Source: an uncultured Bacteroides sp. (GTDB lineage: Bacteria > Bacteroidota > Bacteroidia > Bacteroidales > Bacteroidaceae). From it: a stretch of 41,830 nucleotides of DNA. The stretch covers positions 1-41,830 of the forward strand of contig CAMTPA010000023.1 of assembly GCA_947074275.1 (NCBI GenBank), given 5' to 3'. The notes under the pieces are model-generated. The model saw only the letters and a list, made by a program, of their open reading frames with translations. It searched no databases and was not told where the DNA came from. Shown here piece by piece: positions 1 to 8,849 of this stretch. Numbering within the stretch: position 1 is the first letter of the stretch; every line of letters starts with the position of its first letter. The translations under genes and the position numbers were made by a program.

Positions 1-77
1 TGACTAAAGAATTGATCTTTTATTTTACGTCTAGTGACAGCAAGATCTGCAAAGCTGATGTGTTTTTCTTTTTCCAT
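1..77 (-). CDS. Possible 5' end of a gene cut by the left window edge
   Basis: On the minus strand an ATG at 77 opens a frame that stays open for 25 codons to the window edge, beginning MEKEKHISFADLAVTRRK. It starts 45 bp after the stop of the AraC-type regulator gene in the same direction, so it could be its operon partner. I do not recognise the family. An open frame this short could occur by chance, so only the position and the sensible composition support it. Confidence 0.35.
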   Translation of the reverse strand, partial: MEKEKHISFADLAVTRRKIKDQFFS

Positions 78-122
78 ACTTAAATATAAGCATAAATAGC
101 CACTTATGCAACTAAATATCAA

Positions 123-1313
123 TTATATACATATTATTTTGCTTTGCAACGGTCTCGTTATTTTTTTAAAAACCTTCGAAAAAGTAGAAAGGTCAGAAAA
201 TCCTGATAAAGAAGCAATTTCTGATACATTTAGCAGCTCATTTTCTTTCATTGCCTGTTTACTCTCTTCTATACGCAAAGTGTTTATCCAAGTGTTAAAG
301 TTCATCTGCATAGAGTGGTTCAGAACAAATGAAAGTTGCACTTCTGTAATTCCCAGTTCACAAGCTACGTCGGCTATAAGTATGCTATCTTTAAGAAAAG
401 GTTTATCCCTTCGTGCTTGCCAATCGCAAATCATTTTCATTATCTCAGATTCTCCTACCTCCTTTGTTTGTACAAGAGAAGTATTCTCATTTTTCACTGC
501 AGCAAATTTGCTTCTATTTAAAGCTTTCAGTTTATCAATCTTGAATGTGTCCAATTGCATTGTAGAAAGATATACATCCTGCAAATTGCATACAGTAATC
601 ACAAATAATATAAAGATCAAGGTATTGATTGCCATAAACAGCGAATCGAGTGTATCGTTGGAAAGAATGAAGTCGATAGCAGCAAGAAAGAAATAGGCAA
701 AAAAGCAATATGAAATGCGAATCATTCGTTCACCGTTGATTACCTCATTGCCTGAGTAGAAGTTGTTCAGCTTGTTTAAGTAACTTTTTGTTCCTGCCCA
801 TACCTTATATAGGCATATCGCCAACTCTACAAACACTACCCCATAAAGCAGGTATGAGCATATACTTGCCCACGGAGTTGTATTATACGACACATACTCA
901 CGAAGTGAAAAGATGGAAGAACCTTTTTCTAAACCATAATATATATATCCGCCTAAATAGAATAGCGTAATCAAAGTTAATGGAGTAAAACACAGCAGAT
1001 TATAAAACTGCACTTTTTCCACATTGTGCATCAGCCCCACTATCGCTCTTGTCATCAGATATAAATGCAACGAATAAGACAGTGGAACGATGAATGCGTC
1101 TAATACAAAAAAACTCTCTCCACAAGCAAGCAATGTCAACACACAAATATCTACAAACACCTCTATCAAAGCACTATATGCCAAGAAAAGCTTGATGCGC
1201 CTGTATGCAGCGTTTACAGGAAATGAATCAAATTTGATAAAAATAAGTATCACCGCCATCGCCAGGCAGATGCTACCACCAGCGGAATAAGATATTGTTT
1301 CTAAAAATGTCAT
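123..1313 (-). CDS. AraC-family transcriptional regulator with membrane-embedded N-terminal half
   Basis: A 396-residue protein in two halves. Residues about 1-250 hold roughly seven hydrophobic segments with short loops, so this half should sit in the inner membrane. Residues about 290-390 form an AraC/XylS-type DNA-binding domain with two helix-turn-helix elements (ILIADVACELGITEVQLS, then LLNVSEIASLSGFSDLSTFS). Membrane-anchored AraC proteins are known in Bacteroidetes and are thought to sense an envelope or small-molecule signal, but the ligand cannot be read here. The extreme C-terminus (KKITRPLQSKIICI) departs from the usual ending of the family. The gene has its own upstream promoter-like sequence at 1349-1378 and is transcribed away from it. 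Family call firm; target genes unknown. Confidence 0.85.
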   Translation of the reverse strand: MTFLETISYSAGGSICLAMAVILIFIKFDSFPVNAAYRRIKLFLAYSALIEVFVDICVLTLLACGESFFVLDAFIVPLSYSLHLYLMTRAIVGLMHNVEKVQFYNLLCFTPLTLITLFYLGGYIYYGLEKGSSIFSLREYVSYNTTPWASICSYLLYGVVFVELAICLYKVWAGTKSYLNKLNNFYSGNEVINGERMIRISYCFFAYFFLAAIDFILSNDTLDSLFMAINTLIFILFVITVCNLQDVYLSTMQLDTFKIDKLKALNRSKFAAVKNENTSLVQTKEVGESEIMKMICDWQARRDKPFLKDSILIADVACELGITEVQLSFVLNHSMQMNFNTWINTLRIEESKQAMKENELLNVSEIASLSGFSDLSTFSKVFKKITRPLQSKIICI

Positions 1314-1348
1314 TTGCAGTTTTATCAGTATTCAAACGTAAATTGATA

Positions 1349-1378
1349 CAAAAATACATTTTTTATCAAATCCACAAA
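1349..1378 (-). promoter_or_regulatory. Bacteroidetes-type promoter for the AraC-type regulator
   Basis: Read on the minus strand, TTTG (1378-1375), an 18-bp spacer and TATTTTTG (1356-1349) match the Bacteroidetes -33/-7 consensus TTTG-N19-21-TAnnTTTG apart from slightly short spacing. It lies about 36 bp before the ATG at 1313. Confidence 0.5.
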
Positions 1379-1423
1379 ATAAAGAGGAGTATTATTTTGA
1401 AACAAGTGCCGCTAAAACGAATC

Positions 1424-2518
1424 TCAGCGGAAAGGCGGTCGCACCACTTTTGCTTTCAGTTTCCTGCCACGCACATCTACATAAATTTCGGTATCGAGCT
1501 TGGTATACGAAGGCGACACATAGCCCATCCCAATGCCAACCTTGCGCACAGGAGACATTGTGCCCGAAGTGACTACTCCAATCTTCTCGCCTGCTGCGTT
1601 CTGCAACTCGTAGCCTTGACGAGGAATGCCTCGATCGAGCAATTCAAAACCGATGAGCTTGCGCAAAGTGCCCTCTTTTTTTTGTTGTTCCAAGCGCAGA
1701 CGGTCGATAAACTCTTTTCCGTCGGCAAATTTTGTAATCCATCCCAACCCCGCTTCGATGGGCGAAGTGGTGTCATCTAACTCGTGACCATAAAGGCAAA
1801 AACCTGCTTCGAGTCGAAGCGTATCACGCGCGCCAAGTCCCACGGGTTTGATACCAAACTCTTCGCCTGCTTTGAACACAGCATTCCAAATCTGCTGCGC
1901 ATCATTTGGGTGAAAATAGAGTTCAAAACCTCCCGCACCCGTATAGCCTGTGTTGGAGATAATCACCTCTTTCACTTCGGCCAATCGGCCTACCGTAAAA
2001 GTGTAGTAAGGCACAGTAGAGAGGTCTATATCGGTCAGTTTTTGCAAAGTGGCCTGCGCTTTAGGTCCTTGCACAGCAAGTTGAGCAATGTTGTCTGACG
2101 AGTTTTCGAGAATCGCTCCCATCGGATTGTGGTTGAAACACCAAGCCCAATCTTTCTCTATGTTGGCAGCATTCACTACGAGCATATATTTGTCATCGTC
2201 GTATTGGTAGACCAGTAAATCGTCTACAATGCCTCCTTCGCCATTGGGGAAACAGGTGTATTGCACCTTACCGGGCGACAGTGCAGCCACATTGTTGGAC
2301 GTGATGTGTTGAAGAAAAGCCAGCGCATTGGGACCTTTCACCCAAAATTCACCCATATGCGACACATCGAACACACCCACCGCATTGCACACGGTGAGAT
2401 GTTCGTCGATGATTCCTGTATATTCTATCGGCATATTGTAGCCGGCAAACTCGTGCATCTTTCCTCCCAAAGAGATGTGATTCTGAGTAAATGGAGTGGT
2501 TTTCATAATTGTATTCAA
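1424..2518 (-). CDS. gcvT: Glycine cleavage system T protein (aminomethyltransferase)
   Basis: A 364-residue cytoplasmic protein of normal GcvT length. It transfers the methylene group from the aminomethyl-lipoyl arm of the H protein to tetrahydrofolate, releasing ammonia. The N-terminal GCV_T fold carries family signatures such as [14 protein letters not shown] near residue 50 and [13 protein letters not shown] near 190, followed by the C-terminal barrel domain ([17 protein letters not shown]). The gene follows pepT by only 15 bp in the same direction, so the two are probably co-transcribed. The P and H proteins of the system are not in this window. Identification is secure. Confidence 0.96.
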   Translation of the reverse strand: MNTIMKTTPFTQNHISLGGKMHEFAGYNMPIEYTGIIDEHLTVCNAVGVFDVSHMGEFWVKGPNALAFLQHITSNNVAALSPGKVQYTCFPNGEGGIVDDLLVYQYDDDKYMLVVNAANIEKDWAWCFNHNPMGAILENSSDNIAQLAVQGPKAQATLQKLTDIDLSTVPYYTFTVGRLAEVKEVIISNTGYTGAGGFELYFHPNDAQQIWNAVFKAGEEFGIKPVGLGARDTLRLEAGFCLYGHELDDTTSPIEAGLGWITKFADGKEFIDRLRLEQQKKEGTLRKLIGFELLDRGIPRQGYELQNAAGEKIGVVTSGTMSPVRKVGIGMGYVSPSYTKLDTEIYVDVRGRKLKAKVVRPPFR

Positions 2519-2533
2519 GTTGTTAAGGTTTTC

Positions 2534-3763
2534 TTATTTCGCTTTTTGTTCTACCAATTCGGCTATTTTCACTATCACGCTCATAGCCTTTTGCATATTC
2601 TGCACAGGCACAAACTCGTATCTACCGTGAAAATTGAGTCCACCAGCAAATATATTGGGGCAGGGTAATCCTTTGAACGATAATTGAGCACCGTCTGTAC
2701 CACCACGGATAGGTTTCACGTTGGGCTTCACTCCCACAGCTTCCATCGCCTCAAAAGCGGTGTCGATGATGTGCATCACCGGTTCTATTTTCTCACGCAT
2801 GTTGTAGTATTGGTCTTTGAGTTCGAGCGTAGCCGTTCCATCACCATACTCAGCGTTTATCTTGCGCACCAAATGAGCCACTTCGTGCTTACGGCTTTCA
2901 AAGCGGGCACGGTCGTGGTCGCGAATGATGTACGACACGGTAGTCTCCTCCACCGTTCCTTGCATACCTATCAGATGATAAAATCCTTCGTAACCCTCGG
3001 TGTGTTCGGGGGTTTCATGTCGAGGCAGCATCCCGATAAATTGATTGGCCACACGGAGGGAGTTTATCATTTTGTGCTTTGCATATCCCGGATGCACATT
3101 CCTACCTTTGAATGTAATCTTGGCTCCTGCTGCGTTGAAGTTCTCAAACTCCAACTCGCCCACATCGCCACCATCCATTGTGTAGGCCCATTCACAGCCA
3201 AATTTATCCACATCAAATTTGTGCGCTCCAAGTCCAATCTCCTCATCGGGATTGAATCCGATGCGAATTTTTCCATGTTTTATTTCGGGATGATTTTTCA
3301 AGTACTCCATAGCAGAGATGATTTCGGCAATCCCCGCTTTGTCATCTGCTCCAAGTAGCGTAGTGCCATCGGTCACAATCAGGTCTTCTCCCTTGTGTTC
3401 GAGCAGTTCGGGAAACTGCTTCGGACTAAGCACAACGTGTTGCCCGGCATTGAGCGTAATATCCGACCCATCGTATTGCGCCACAATACGCGGTTTCACA
3501 TCTTTGCCACTCATATCGGGGCTGGTATCTATATGCGCAATAAAACCAATGGTAGGCACTTGCTTTTCAGTATTGGCTGGGAGTGTAGCAAAAAGGTATC
3601 CATTCTCATCCAATGAAATATCTTCCAGTCCCAAAGACTCAAGTTCTGTTTTCAGGTATTGAGCAAACACCATTTGTCCAGGAGTGCTGGGCGTGACCTG
3701 AGTAGCCTCATCGGCTTGCGTATCAAAGGTCACGTACTTTAAAAAACGTTCTACTAATGTCAT
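2534..3763 (-). CDS. pepT: Peptidase T (tripeptide aminopeptidase)
   Basis: A 409-residue cytoplasmic M20-family zinc aminopeptidase that removes the N-terminal residue from tripeptides. Metal-site residues are visible: H77 and D79 in [11 protein letters not shown]140/D141 in GADDKAG, and the catalytic and bridging E174/E175 in DEEIGLGA. Length and order match PepT, including the inserted dimerisation domain after about residue 210. It is the first gene of a likely pepT-gcvT operon, with a promoter-like sequence about 47 bp upstream. No oddities seen. Confidence 0.96.
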   Translation of the reverse strand: MTLVERFLKYVTFDTQADEATQVTPSTPGQMVFAQYLKTELESLGLEDISLDENGYLFATLPANTEKQVPTIGFIAHIDTSPDMSGKDVKPRIVAQYDGSDITLNAGQHVVLSPKQFPELLEHKGEDLIVTDGTTLLGADDKAGIAEIISAMEYLKNHPEIKHGKIRIGFNPDEEIGLGAHKFDVDKFGCEWAYTMDGGDVGELEFENFNAAGAKITFKGRNVHPGYAKHKMINSLRVANQFIGMLPRHETPEHTEGYEGFYHLIGMQGTVEETTVSYIIRDHDRARFESRKHEVAHLVRKINAEYGDGTATLELKDQYYNMREKIEPVMHIIDTAFEAMEAVGVKPNVKPIRGGTDGAQLSFKGLPCPNIFAGGLNFHGRYEFVPVQNMQKAMSVIVKIAELVEQKAK

Positions 3764-3809
3764 ATCCTTCTTTGTATTTACAATTAAACGATTGCAATAA
3801 CTATTGCCG

Positions 3810-3841
3810 TAAAGATAGAAAATGAGCCATTGATAGACAAA
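3810..3841 (-). promoter_or_regulatory. Probable pepT promoter
   Basis: On the minus strand TTTG (3841-3838), a 20-bp spacer and TATCTTTA (3817-3810) match TTTG-N19-21-TAnnTTTG with one mismatch at the last base. It sits just upstream of the pepT ATG at 3763. Confidence 0.5.
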
Positions 3842-3953
3842 TTATTTTCAGTTATATTTTATAAAGAAGAGCAAACAACGCTTCAGAGCTTTCATATTGT
3901 CAGCAGAACGAGGGTATCCTACCATAGAAAACACAACATTAAAGTTTCACATA

Positions 3954-4038
3954 GTTTCAATGCGATGAAACTTTTGTTCCAAGGCCGTGAAACTTTTGTT
4001 TCAAGAGCGAGAAACTTTTGTTTCAAGGCCGTGAAACT
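3954..4038. repeat. 22-bp tandem repeat array
   Basis: Three adjacent 22-bp units at 3967-3988, 3989-4010 and 4011-4032 start with GAAACTTTTGTT and differ at only a few positions. A partial unit precedes them (GTTTCAATGCGAT from 3954) and GAAACT follows at 4033. Each unit contains a short inverted repeat (GAAAC, 4 bp, GTTTC or GTTCC), so the array can fold into several small hairpins. It lies upstream of pepT and of the small gene at 4348; no role is evident. Confidence 0.85.
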
Positions 4039-4065
4039 AAATGGGCTTTGTAATAACCTGAAATG

Positions 4066-4289
4066 GGTTGTCACATAAACAGCCTTATCCCTATTATCGG
4101 TTGACAAGATTTATTTTAATCCCTGTTTTTGGTTGTCTGCTTTATACCTTATTCCTAAGCGCGGTTGTCTTTTTATTGATAATCTCACAAACGCTGTATG
4201 ATAACCTGAATTAGGTTGTCACAGTAATAGCCTTAGTCCTATTATTGATTGACAGGGCTGTGTTTTAACTATTTTAGTTGGCCACATTC
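4066..4289. repeat. Degenerate ~32-bp tandem repeat array
   Basis: The heptamer GGTTGTC, or a near form, recurs at 4066, 4099, 4131, 4163, 4214, 4247 and 4276, with spacings of 33, 32, 32, 51, 33 and 29 bp. Between copies a diverged core resembling CCTTATTCCTATTATT recurs. The best-matching pair is 4053-4105 and 4201-4253, each beginning with an ATAACCTGAA stretch that pairs with the following AGGTT or GGGTT. The unequal units and lack of unique spacers argue against a CRISPR array. With the 22-bp array this fills most of the 584-bp gap between pepT and the gene at 4348. Confidence 0.65.
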
Positions 4290-4300
4290 CTCTTCGAGAG

Positions 4301-4332
4301 TTTGCTTTCTGCGAAATATATTTCTACATTTG
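4301..4332 (+). promoter_or_regulatory. Promoter for the small gene at 4348
   Basis: TTTG at 4301-4304, a 20-bp spacer and TACATTTG at 4325-4332 match the Bacteroidetes consensus exactly. The ATG at 4348 lies 16 bp further on, implying a very short leader. Confidence 0.7.
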
Positions 4333-4347
4333 TGAAAAGCATTGATT

Positions 4348-4593
4348 ATGAGTGAAAGAAGAGAGACAATATTCGACCATAACCCTACCGATTTAGAACT
4401 AACGAGATTTGGAGGAAGAAAAGCATTTGATTTTTTGAAAGAAAGAGGTGTTGACTTGTTTAATTGTCAAGATACTAATTATTATCAAATTGGACTTCTG
4501 TATTCGATGCGTGGAGACGACACTAAGGCTAATGAATATTGGTCGCAAATCGAACATAAAGAAATGCTTATGACTTTATGGCAAGATTTCTAA
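4348..4593 (+). CDS. Small protein of unknown function
   Basis: An 81-residue protein beginning MSERRETIFDHN. I do not recognise the family. The sequence is acidic and soluble, with no signal peptide or membrane segment. The C-terminal half (YYQIGLLYSMRGDDTKANEYW) resembles a single tetratricopeptide-like helix pair, which suggests protein binding but does not prove it. I chose ATG 4348 over an upstream in-frame TTG at 4342 because ATG is stronger and fits the promoter at 4301-4332. The gene stands alone, converges on the lipoprotein gene at 4722, and is followed by a hairpin. The promoter and sensible composition make it likely to be real. Confidence 0.7.
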   Translation: MSERRETIFDHNPTDLELTRFGGRKAFDFLKERGVDLFNCQDTNYYQIGLLYSMRGDDTKANEYWSQIEHKEMLMTLWQDF

Positions 4594-4638
4594 ATAATTA
4601 GTGAGTGCTACTTTTTGATGTAGAGGTACCTATATAGA

Positions 4639-4679
4639 AATCTTCCTGACCTCGCAGGAATTGCGAGAGCAGGAAGATT
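4639..4679. terminator. Stem-loop between convergent genes
   Basis: AATCTTCCTG (4639-4648) pairs perfectly with CAGGAAGATT (4670-4679), and an inner CTCGC/GCGAG stem continues it. It sits between the stops of two convergent genes (4593 and 4722), so it could end transcription from both sides, although neither flank carries a clean T run. Confidence 0.6.
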
Positions 4680-4721
4680 GTGGTGCAAATAAAAAAAACG
4701 AACCGTCGAAACGTTTTATCT

Positions 4722-6113
4722 TCAGTTTCTGTGGGTAAGTTTACCTACGGCTGTTACAGCATCCGCCTCTACCACCAAGCCTTTGGTAGCAACTGCCGTT
4801 GCAGGGTCTATTTCGTAAATAGCAGGTTGGTTTGCATCGGTTGTAGCAACGGTCACATAAATCTTACCATCTTCTACGTATGGAGTATTACCAAAGCCCG
4901 ACAATACATCGGCTGAAGGCAAACCAGAAACGTAGCTTATTTTTTTAGTAGAACCTTTGAATACAGCCATTTCGGTAGCCACAAAACCTGTTTCAGACAA
5001 AGGTCTGTCATACATCAACATCAAAAAGTAATCTTCGGCGATGTGCCAGCAGCGAAGAAACGACTTACCATTGGTCTGCTCTTCAAGATTGCAATAGTAA
5101 TCAGCGTCAAACTCTTCGGTGCCCGCATTGATGCGAACCACACCCGCAGGCAAAGTAGTTTGCTGCACAGTGGCAGTCATTGTTTTGGCGTAGCTTGGAG
5201 AGAACACATAAAGGTCGCCATTGTCGGCTGCCCAAATCGTTTGGTAATATTGCGAACGGTAGCGACCGCAAGCGTGGCTGATTTTGTCAGTCTTGATAAG
5301 TTTGGGATTCTTAAATTCGATGCCGTCGTAGATGGCTATCCACGCTTCGTTGGGATGTTGCGACCATTGCAATTCGCCCTCTACATAAGCACTACTTGCA
5401 CTACCTCCCGACTCTGTTTTCACCAATTCAGGATAGACTACATACTCGCCATTGTTGGCCTTCACACCATATTGGCTCAAGCCCATTGGGATGGGAGCGG
5501 TAAACACCTTAGTGCCTACTTGCACGTAGCCAGCCAAAGTAACATACTCACCATTGCCTAAGTAGTTTTCCGACAAGATTGTTTCGCTGTTGGTGCGCAA
5601 TGTTTCTGTGTCAACATTCAAGTAAGAGAACAGAAAACCTTTTGGCAAATAGCCATTCTCGTCGGCATATTGCGAACTTAAATCGCCTGTTGATGAGGTG
5701 ATGATGTAGTTATCGTAGATACCGTTTGCCGTGAAGCGTGGTATCTCGTAAGTATAGTCGCGCTCTTCGATAGCACCGCCAGCAGTCATTTCGTAAGACG
5801 AAGACAAACCAGCATTGCCTTGATTATAAACCAAGCGATAGAGATATTGGTCTTTGTAGAAAATCCAAGTGGTTCCCAAATCGGTGATTCTACCATCGTT
5901 GTTTGCCGAGATTGTTCCGCTGTTGAGCACATCGCTCTTCAATAGCTTATTTGCTTCGCCCACCGTGGCCGCCACCACAAAAGCAGTTGCGTTGTCGGTG
6001 TTGCCGTTGTTGTCATCAATGCCACCATCGAGCGTAGCGTCGTTGCTACAAGCAGCTGTCAAACCAAGTAGGCATAGCCCAAAAATCCCAAAGTGTAATT
6101 TTCTTTTTTTCAT
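4722..6113 (-). CDS. DUF4374 surface lipoprotein paired with a TonB-dependent receptor
   Basis: A 463-residue lipoprotein. The N-terminus ([22 protein letters not shown]) is a type II signal peptide with the lipidated cysteine at about residue 22, followed by an Asp/Asn-rich linker typical of exported Bacteroidetes lipoproteins. The rest, with repeated blade-like strands, resembles DUF4374, a predicted beta-propeller family often encoded beside TonB-dependent receptors in iron or heme uptake loci. From memory, XusB of the Bacteroides xenosiderophore system is of this type. It starts 24 bp after the receptor gene at 6138-8531, so the pair should be co-transcribed and act together at the outer membrane, probably as ligand catcher and channel. 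The ligand is not identifiable. Confidence 0.8.
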   Translation of the reverse strand: MKKRKLHFGIFGLCLLGLTAACSNDATLDGGIDDNNGNTDNATAFVVAATVGEANKLLKSDVLNSGTISANNDGRITDLGTTWIFYKDQYLYRLVYNQGNAGLSSSYEMTAGGAIEERDYTYEIPRFTANGIYDNYIITSSTGDLSSQYADENGYLPKGFLFSYLNVDTETLRTNSETILSENYLGNGEYVTLAGYVQVGTKVFTAPIPMGLSQYGVKANNGEYVVYPELVKTESGGSASSAYVEGELQWSQHPNEAWIAIYDGIEFKNPKLIKTDKISHACGRYRSQYYQTIWAADNGDLYVFSPSYAKTMTATVQQTTLPAGVVRINAGTEEFDADYYCNLEEQTNGKSFLRCWHIAEDYFLMLMYDRPLSETGFVATEMAVFKGSTKKISYVSGLPSADVLSGFGNTPYVEDGKIYVTVATTDANQPAIYEIDPATAVATKGLVVEADAVTAVGKLTHRN

Positions 6114-6137
6114 TTAATGTATCTATTTATTGTATTA

Positions 6138-8531
6138 TTATTTACTTCCAAAGTAGACTCTTACCTTGCCATAAAATGCTCTTCCAGCTTTTTGCAGACT
6201 GAAATTATCGTATAGCTTTTCGCCGGTAAAGTTCTGACACTCGAAAGAGAAGTTGTATCGATTGTTTTTAATGCCATAAGAAATTGTGAGATTGTGCGAG
6301 AATTGAGTAGGAACCAAAAATTCAGACTCATTGCCCAAAACCTCCGAATAGAGAGGGAAATTGTGCATATAATTATTGTCATACGTCACAGTCAACTTAT
6401 TCCCCTTTGCGCCCAAATCGTTCCAAAAAAATGAAGCAAACATATTGGCAAACTGATAAGGTATGTTGGGAATACGAGCTTTGTAAGTCAAGCTCTCTTG
6501 GCTTGTACCAGTCACCGTTCTCACATTATCACGAATATTCATCAAAGTGAAGTTTCCCCCTACACTCAGCCAATGCGAGTAGTTGTAATTGGCAGAGATG
6601 TTGCATCCCAAAGTCTTCACTTTGCCGTGGTTGATGTAGGTAGCTCCATACTTGCCCCCACTCAAACTGGTGATGTTGCGCTGTATGTAGTCTTTGGTGC
6701 TACGAAACACAAGCCCCGTTTCGAGATAAATGGCATTCTTACCAAAGTTTTTGGTATAGCTCAAATTCACATTCATATTATCGCTATTCTCAGGCTTCAA
6801 AGCAATGTCGCCCGACTCCAAATCTTCGTCGCCAAACATCTCATCGTTGGTAGGCAGGCGGTAGGCCTTTTCGTAAGAAAACTTAGCTTGCAAACCTTTC
6901 ACTATAAAATAAGTTCCTGCGATGCCATAACCAAAAGCATCGATAGACTTTGAAGTGCGTACATATTCATCCAATGCACTCGAAGTGGCCATAGGCCCCG
7001 ATATATGTTGGTTGTAATACTTGCCAAACACAGAGGCGTTCCAACGCTCGTTGGGCATCAAGCGATAAGAGAGTCCGCTGATATTCTTTCTTGTTTCCTT
7101 GGCTATTGCGTTGGCTGCCGACTCCGAATCGACCAAAAGAGAGCGGTTGTTGCGATGAAAGATATTCATCACGTGATTGAACGTGATGCTTTGTATCGGA
7201 CTAATGCGATAAGTGGCCGTAGCCGTTGCATTCCAGTTCGTGTTGTTCGACTCTACGTGTTGATACGACTGCTCGCCCGGCAGGCGCAATTCACGCTTTT
7301 CGCCACGCCAGTTGTATTCATAGGTGGCCGTGTCAACATTCTGCGTGATGTTTCGGTTGTAATTGGCAGTCAGAGACAAATCCAACCCCTTTACTATCAG
7401 GTCGCGCTTGCTATACTCCACAGAAGGCATCAGTGAATGACCCTTACGGTGCTTCTCGCCAAAAACAATCTCTTGGCGCACCCCCGTTTGAATCTCTTTA
7501 TACATATTAGACCACGTGAAGCCAAACATCAGCCTATCGGCCCATACTTTGTCTTTGATACCAACTTTAGCCACAATAGCTTCGTTGTGATAGGTATCGT
7601 TGAAACGCTTCACACGTTCAATTAATCTTTTATTGATAGCACCCGTCTCAAAATCTTTCACCGATGTATCGACATAGTAATTGTTGTCCGAGTAATTTTG
7701 GAAAGCGTTCAGTTCGTAGAAAAAACCATTCTTGAACGTTTGACCGAAATTTATATTGGTGCGATGGGTATTGAATGAACCATACGAGTAAGAAGCATCC
7801 AAAAACCAGCGATTGTGATTTTTTTTGGTAACAATATTGATAACACCACCAATGGCATCGGTGCCAAAACCTACGGGCACCACACCTTTATATACCTCTA
7901 TGCGCTCGGCATAACTCACAGGAATGTTGTTCAAACTAAAAGAGCTACCGACTCCTTCTTGCGGCACACCATCGATAAAAACTTTGATGTGCTTTCCGTT
8001 GAAACCATCCATCGTCAGCTGCATATCCGACCCTACACCACCCGATTCGCGTATCTTCATACCCGGTGCTTGAGCCAATGCCTCACTCAAACTACTGGTA
8101 GAGTTCTGCAACGCTTTTGCATCGATAGCAAGGGCATTGTAGGCCGAACGATTCAGACGACTAACCCCATTGGCTACCACCACTACTTCGTCCAACTCTT
8201 CGGATGCAGGTGCAATCACGATATTCTCTTTGATGCGCATACCCCGATTTAGTTGAATTTCTTTTTCGACGGTGTTGAATCCTAATATAGAAACAACCAA
8301 AGTATATTTACCTGCTGGCGCAGAGAGTTCGTACAATCCCTTCTCGCCCGTTACTGCACCAAAAGAAGTTCCTTTCAGATGAACAGTAGCATATTCTATC
8401 ACCTCTTTGTCTGTAGAAATAACTCTACCAAAAACAGAACCTTTTTTTTCCGCCCCACATACAGTGAGGGTGAACAACAACAGAAAAGACAAAAAACAAA
8501 TCTTCTTATAGCTTTGTGCGTACAATTTCAT
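6138..8531 (-). CDS. TonB-dependent outer membrane receptor
   Basis: A 797-residue receptor: signal peptide (residues about 1-27, ending near VCGA), a CarboxypepD_reg-like domain (about 30-110, with GSVFGRVISTDKEVIEYATV), a plug domain (about 115-235, with the NIPVSYAERIEVYKGV and GFGTDAIGGVINIVTK signatures) and a beta-barrel to the C-terminal aromatic-rich strand. It imports a bulky ligand using TonB-ExbBD energy. There is no SusD partner; the downstream partner is a DUF4374 lipoprotein, which favours a siderophore, heme or other metal chelate over a glycan. It is divergent from the aldolase gene at 8850 and has no visible riboswitch. I saw no clear Fur site. Confidence 0.92.
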   Translation of the reverse strand: MKLYAQSYKKICFLSFLLLFTLTVCGAEKKGSVFGRVISTDKEVIEYATVHLKGTSFGAVTGEKGLYELSAPAGKYTLVVSILGFNTVEKEIQLNRGMRIKENIVIAPASEELDEVVVVANGVSRLNRSAYNALAIDAKALQNSTSSLSEALAQAPGMKIRESGGVGSDMQLTMDGFNGKHIKVFIDGVPQEGVGSSFSLNNIPVSYAERIEVYKGVVPVGFGTDAIGGVINIVTKKNHNRWFLDASYSYGSFNTHRTNINFGQTFKNGFFYELNAFQNYSDNNYYVDTSVKDFETGAINKRLIERVKRFNDTYHNEAIVAKVGIKDKVWADRLMFGFTWSNMYKEIQTGVRQEIVFGEKHRKGHSLMPSVEYSKRDLIVKGLDLSLTANYNRNITQNVDTATYEYNWRGEKRELRLPGEQSYQHVESNNTNWNATATATYRISPIQSITFNHVMNIFHRNNRSLLVDSESAANAIAKETRKNISGLSYRLMPNERWNASVFGKYYNQHISGPMATSSALDEYVRTSKSIDAFGYGIAGTYFIVKGLQAKFSYEKAYRLPTNDEMFGDEDLESGDIALKPENSDNMNVNLSYTKNFGKNAIYLETGLVFRSTKDYIQRNITSLSGGKYGATYINHGKVKTLGCNISANYNYSHWLSVGGNFTLMNIRDNVRTVTGTSQESLTYKARIPNIPYQFANMFASFFWNDLGAKGNKLTVTYDNNYMHNFPLYSEVLGNESEFLVPTQFSHNLTISYGIKNNRYNFSFECQNFTGEKLYDNFSLQKAGRAFYGKVRVYFGSK

Positions 8532-8849
8532 TACACCTATTAAAAACGTTTATAACTCCGATCAATGGTCTTTTTTTGAAACCATATCTCTGTTTCTTAT
8601 TTGCGATGCAAAATTGGATATAATTCAAAAAATATGAGATCGCCTTTTATAGGTATTTACACAAGAACCGCCTACCGATTCATAGCTACCTTTAGGTACT
8701 AACTCTAACGAGCACCAATAAAACGACTTTTCATACATCCATTTCTCAGCAAAAAACTGGGTACAAATCGCCTTAAAAACAGTCTTTAATGGCAGAGTAC
8801 TTTTATCATATCGACAACTCAAGAAAATAAATAATATATAGAATAAACT
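8532..8849. other. Divergent intergenic region
   Basis: 318 bp between the receptor gene (minus) and the aldolase gene (plus). It holds a 12-bp near-palindrome, TACCTTTAGGTA (8687-8698), a possible operator. ATCGCCTT occurs twice, near 8639 and 8768. A weak -7-like TACTTTTA lies at 8798-8805 for the plus-strand operon. No gene is visible. Confidence 0.4.

Noticed and set aside
2684-3358. Long plus-strand ORF of 224 residues opposite pepT
   Set aside because: It is an antisense shadow of pepT, whose catalytic motifs are intact on the other strand.
3919-4107. 62-residue minus-strand ORF across the 22-bp array
   Set aside because: It is a translation of the tandem repeat and has no promoter or recognisable domain.
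4066-4289. CRISPR-like array with ~32-bp period
   Set aside because: Only a 7-bp heptamer is well conserved, the intervening sequence is itself related between units, one spacing is 51 bp, and no cas genes are present.
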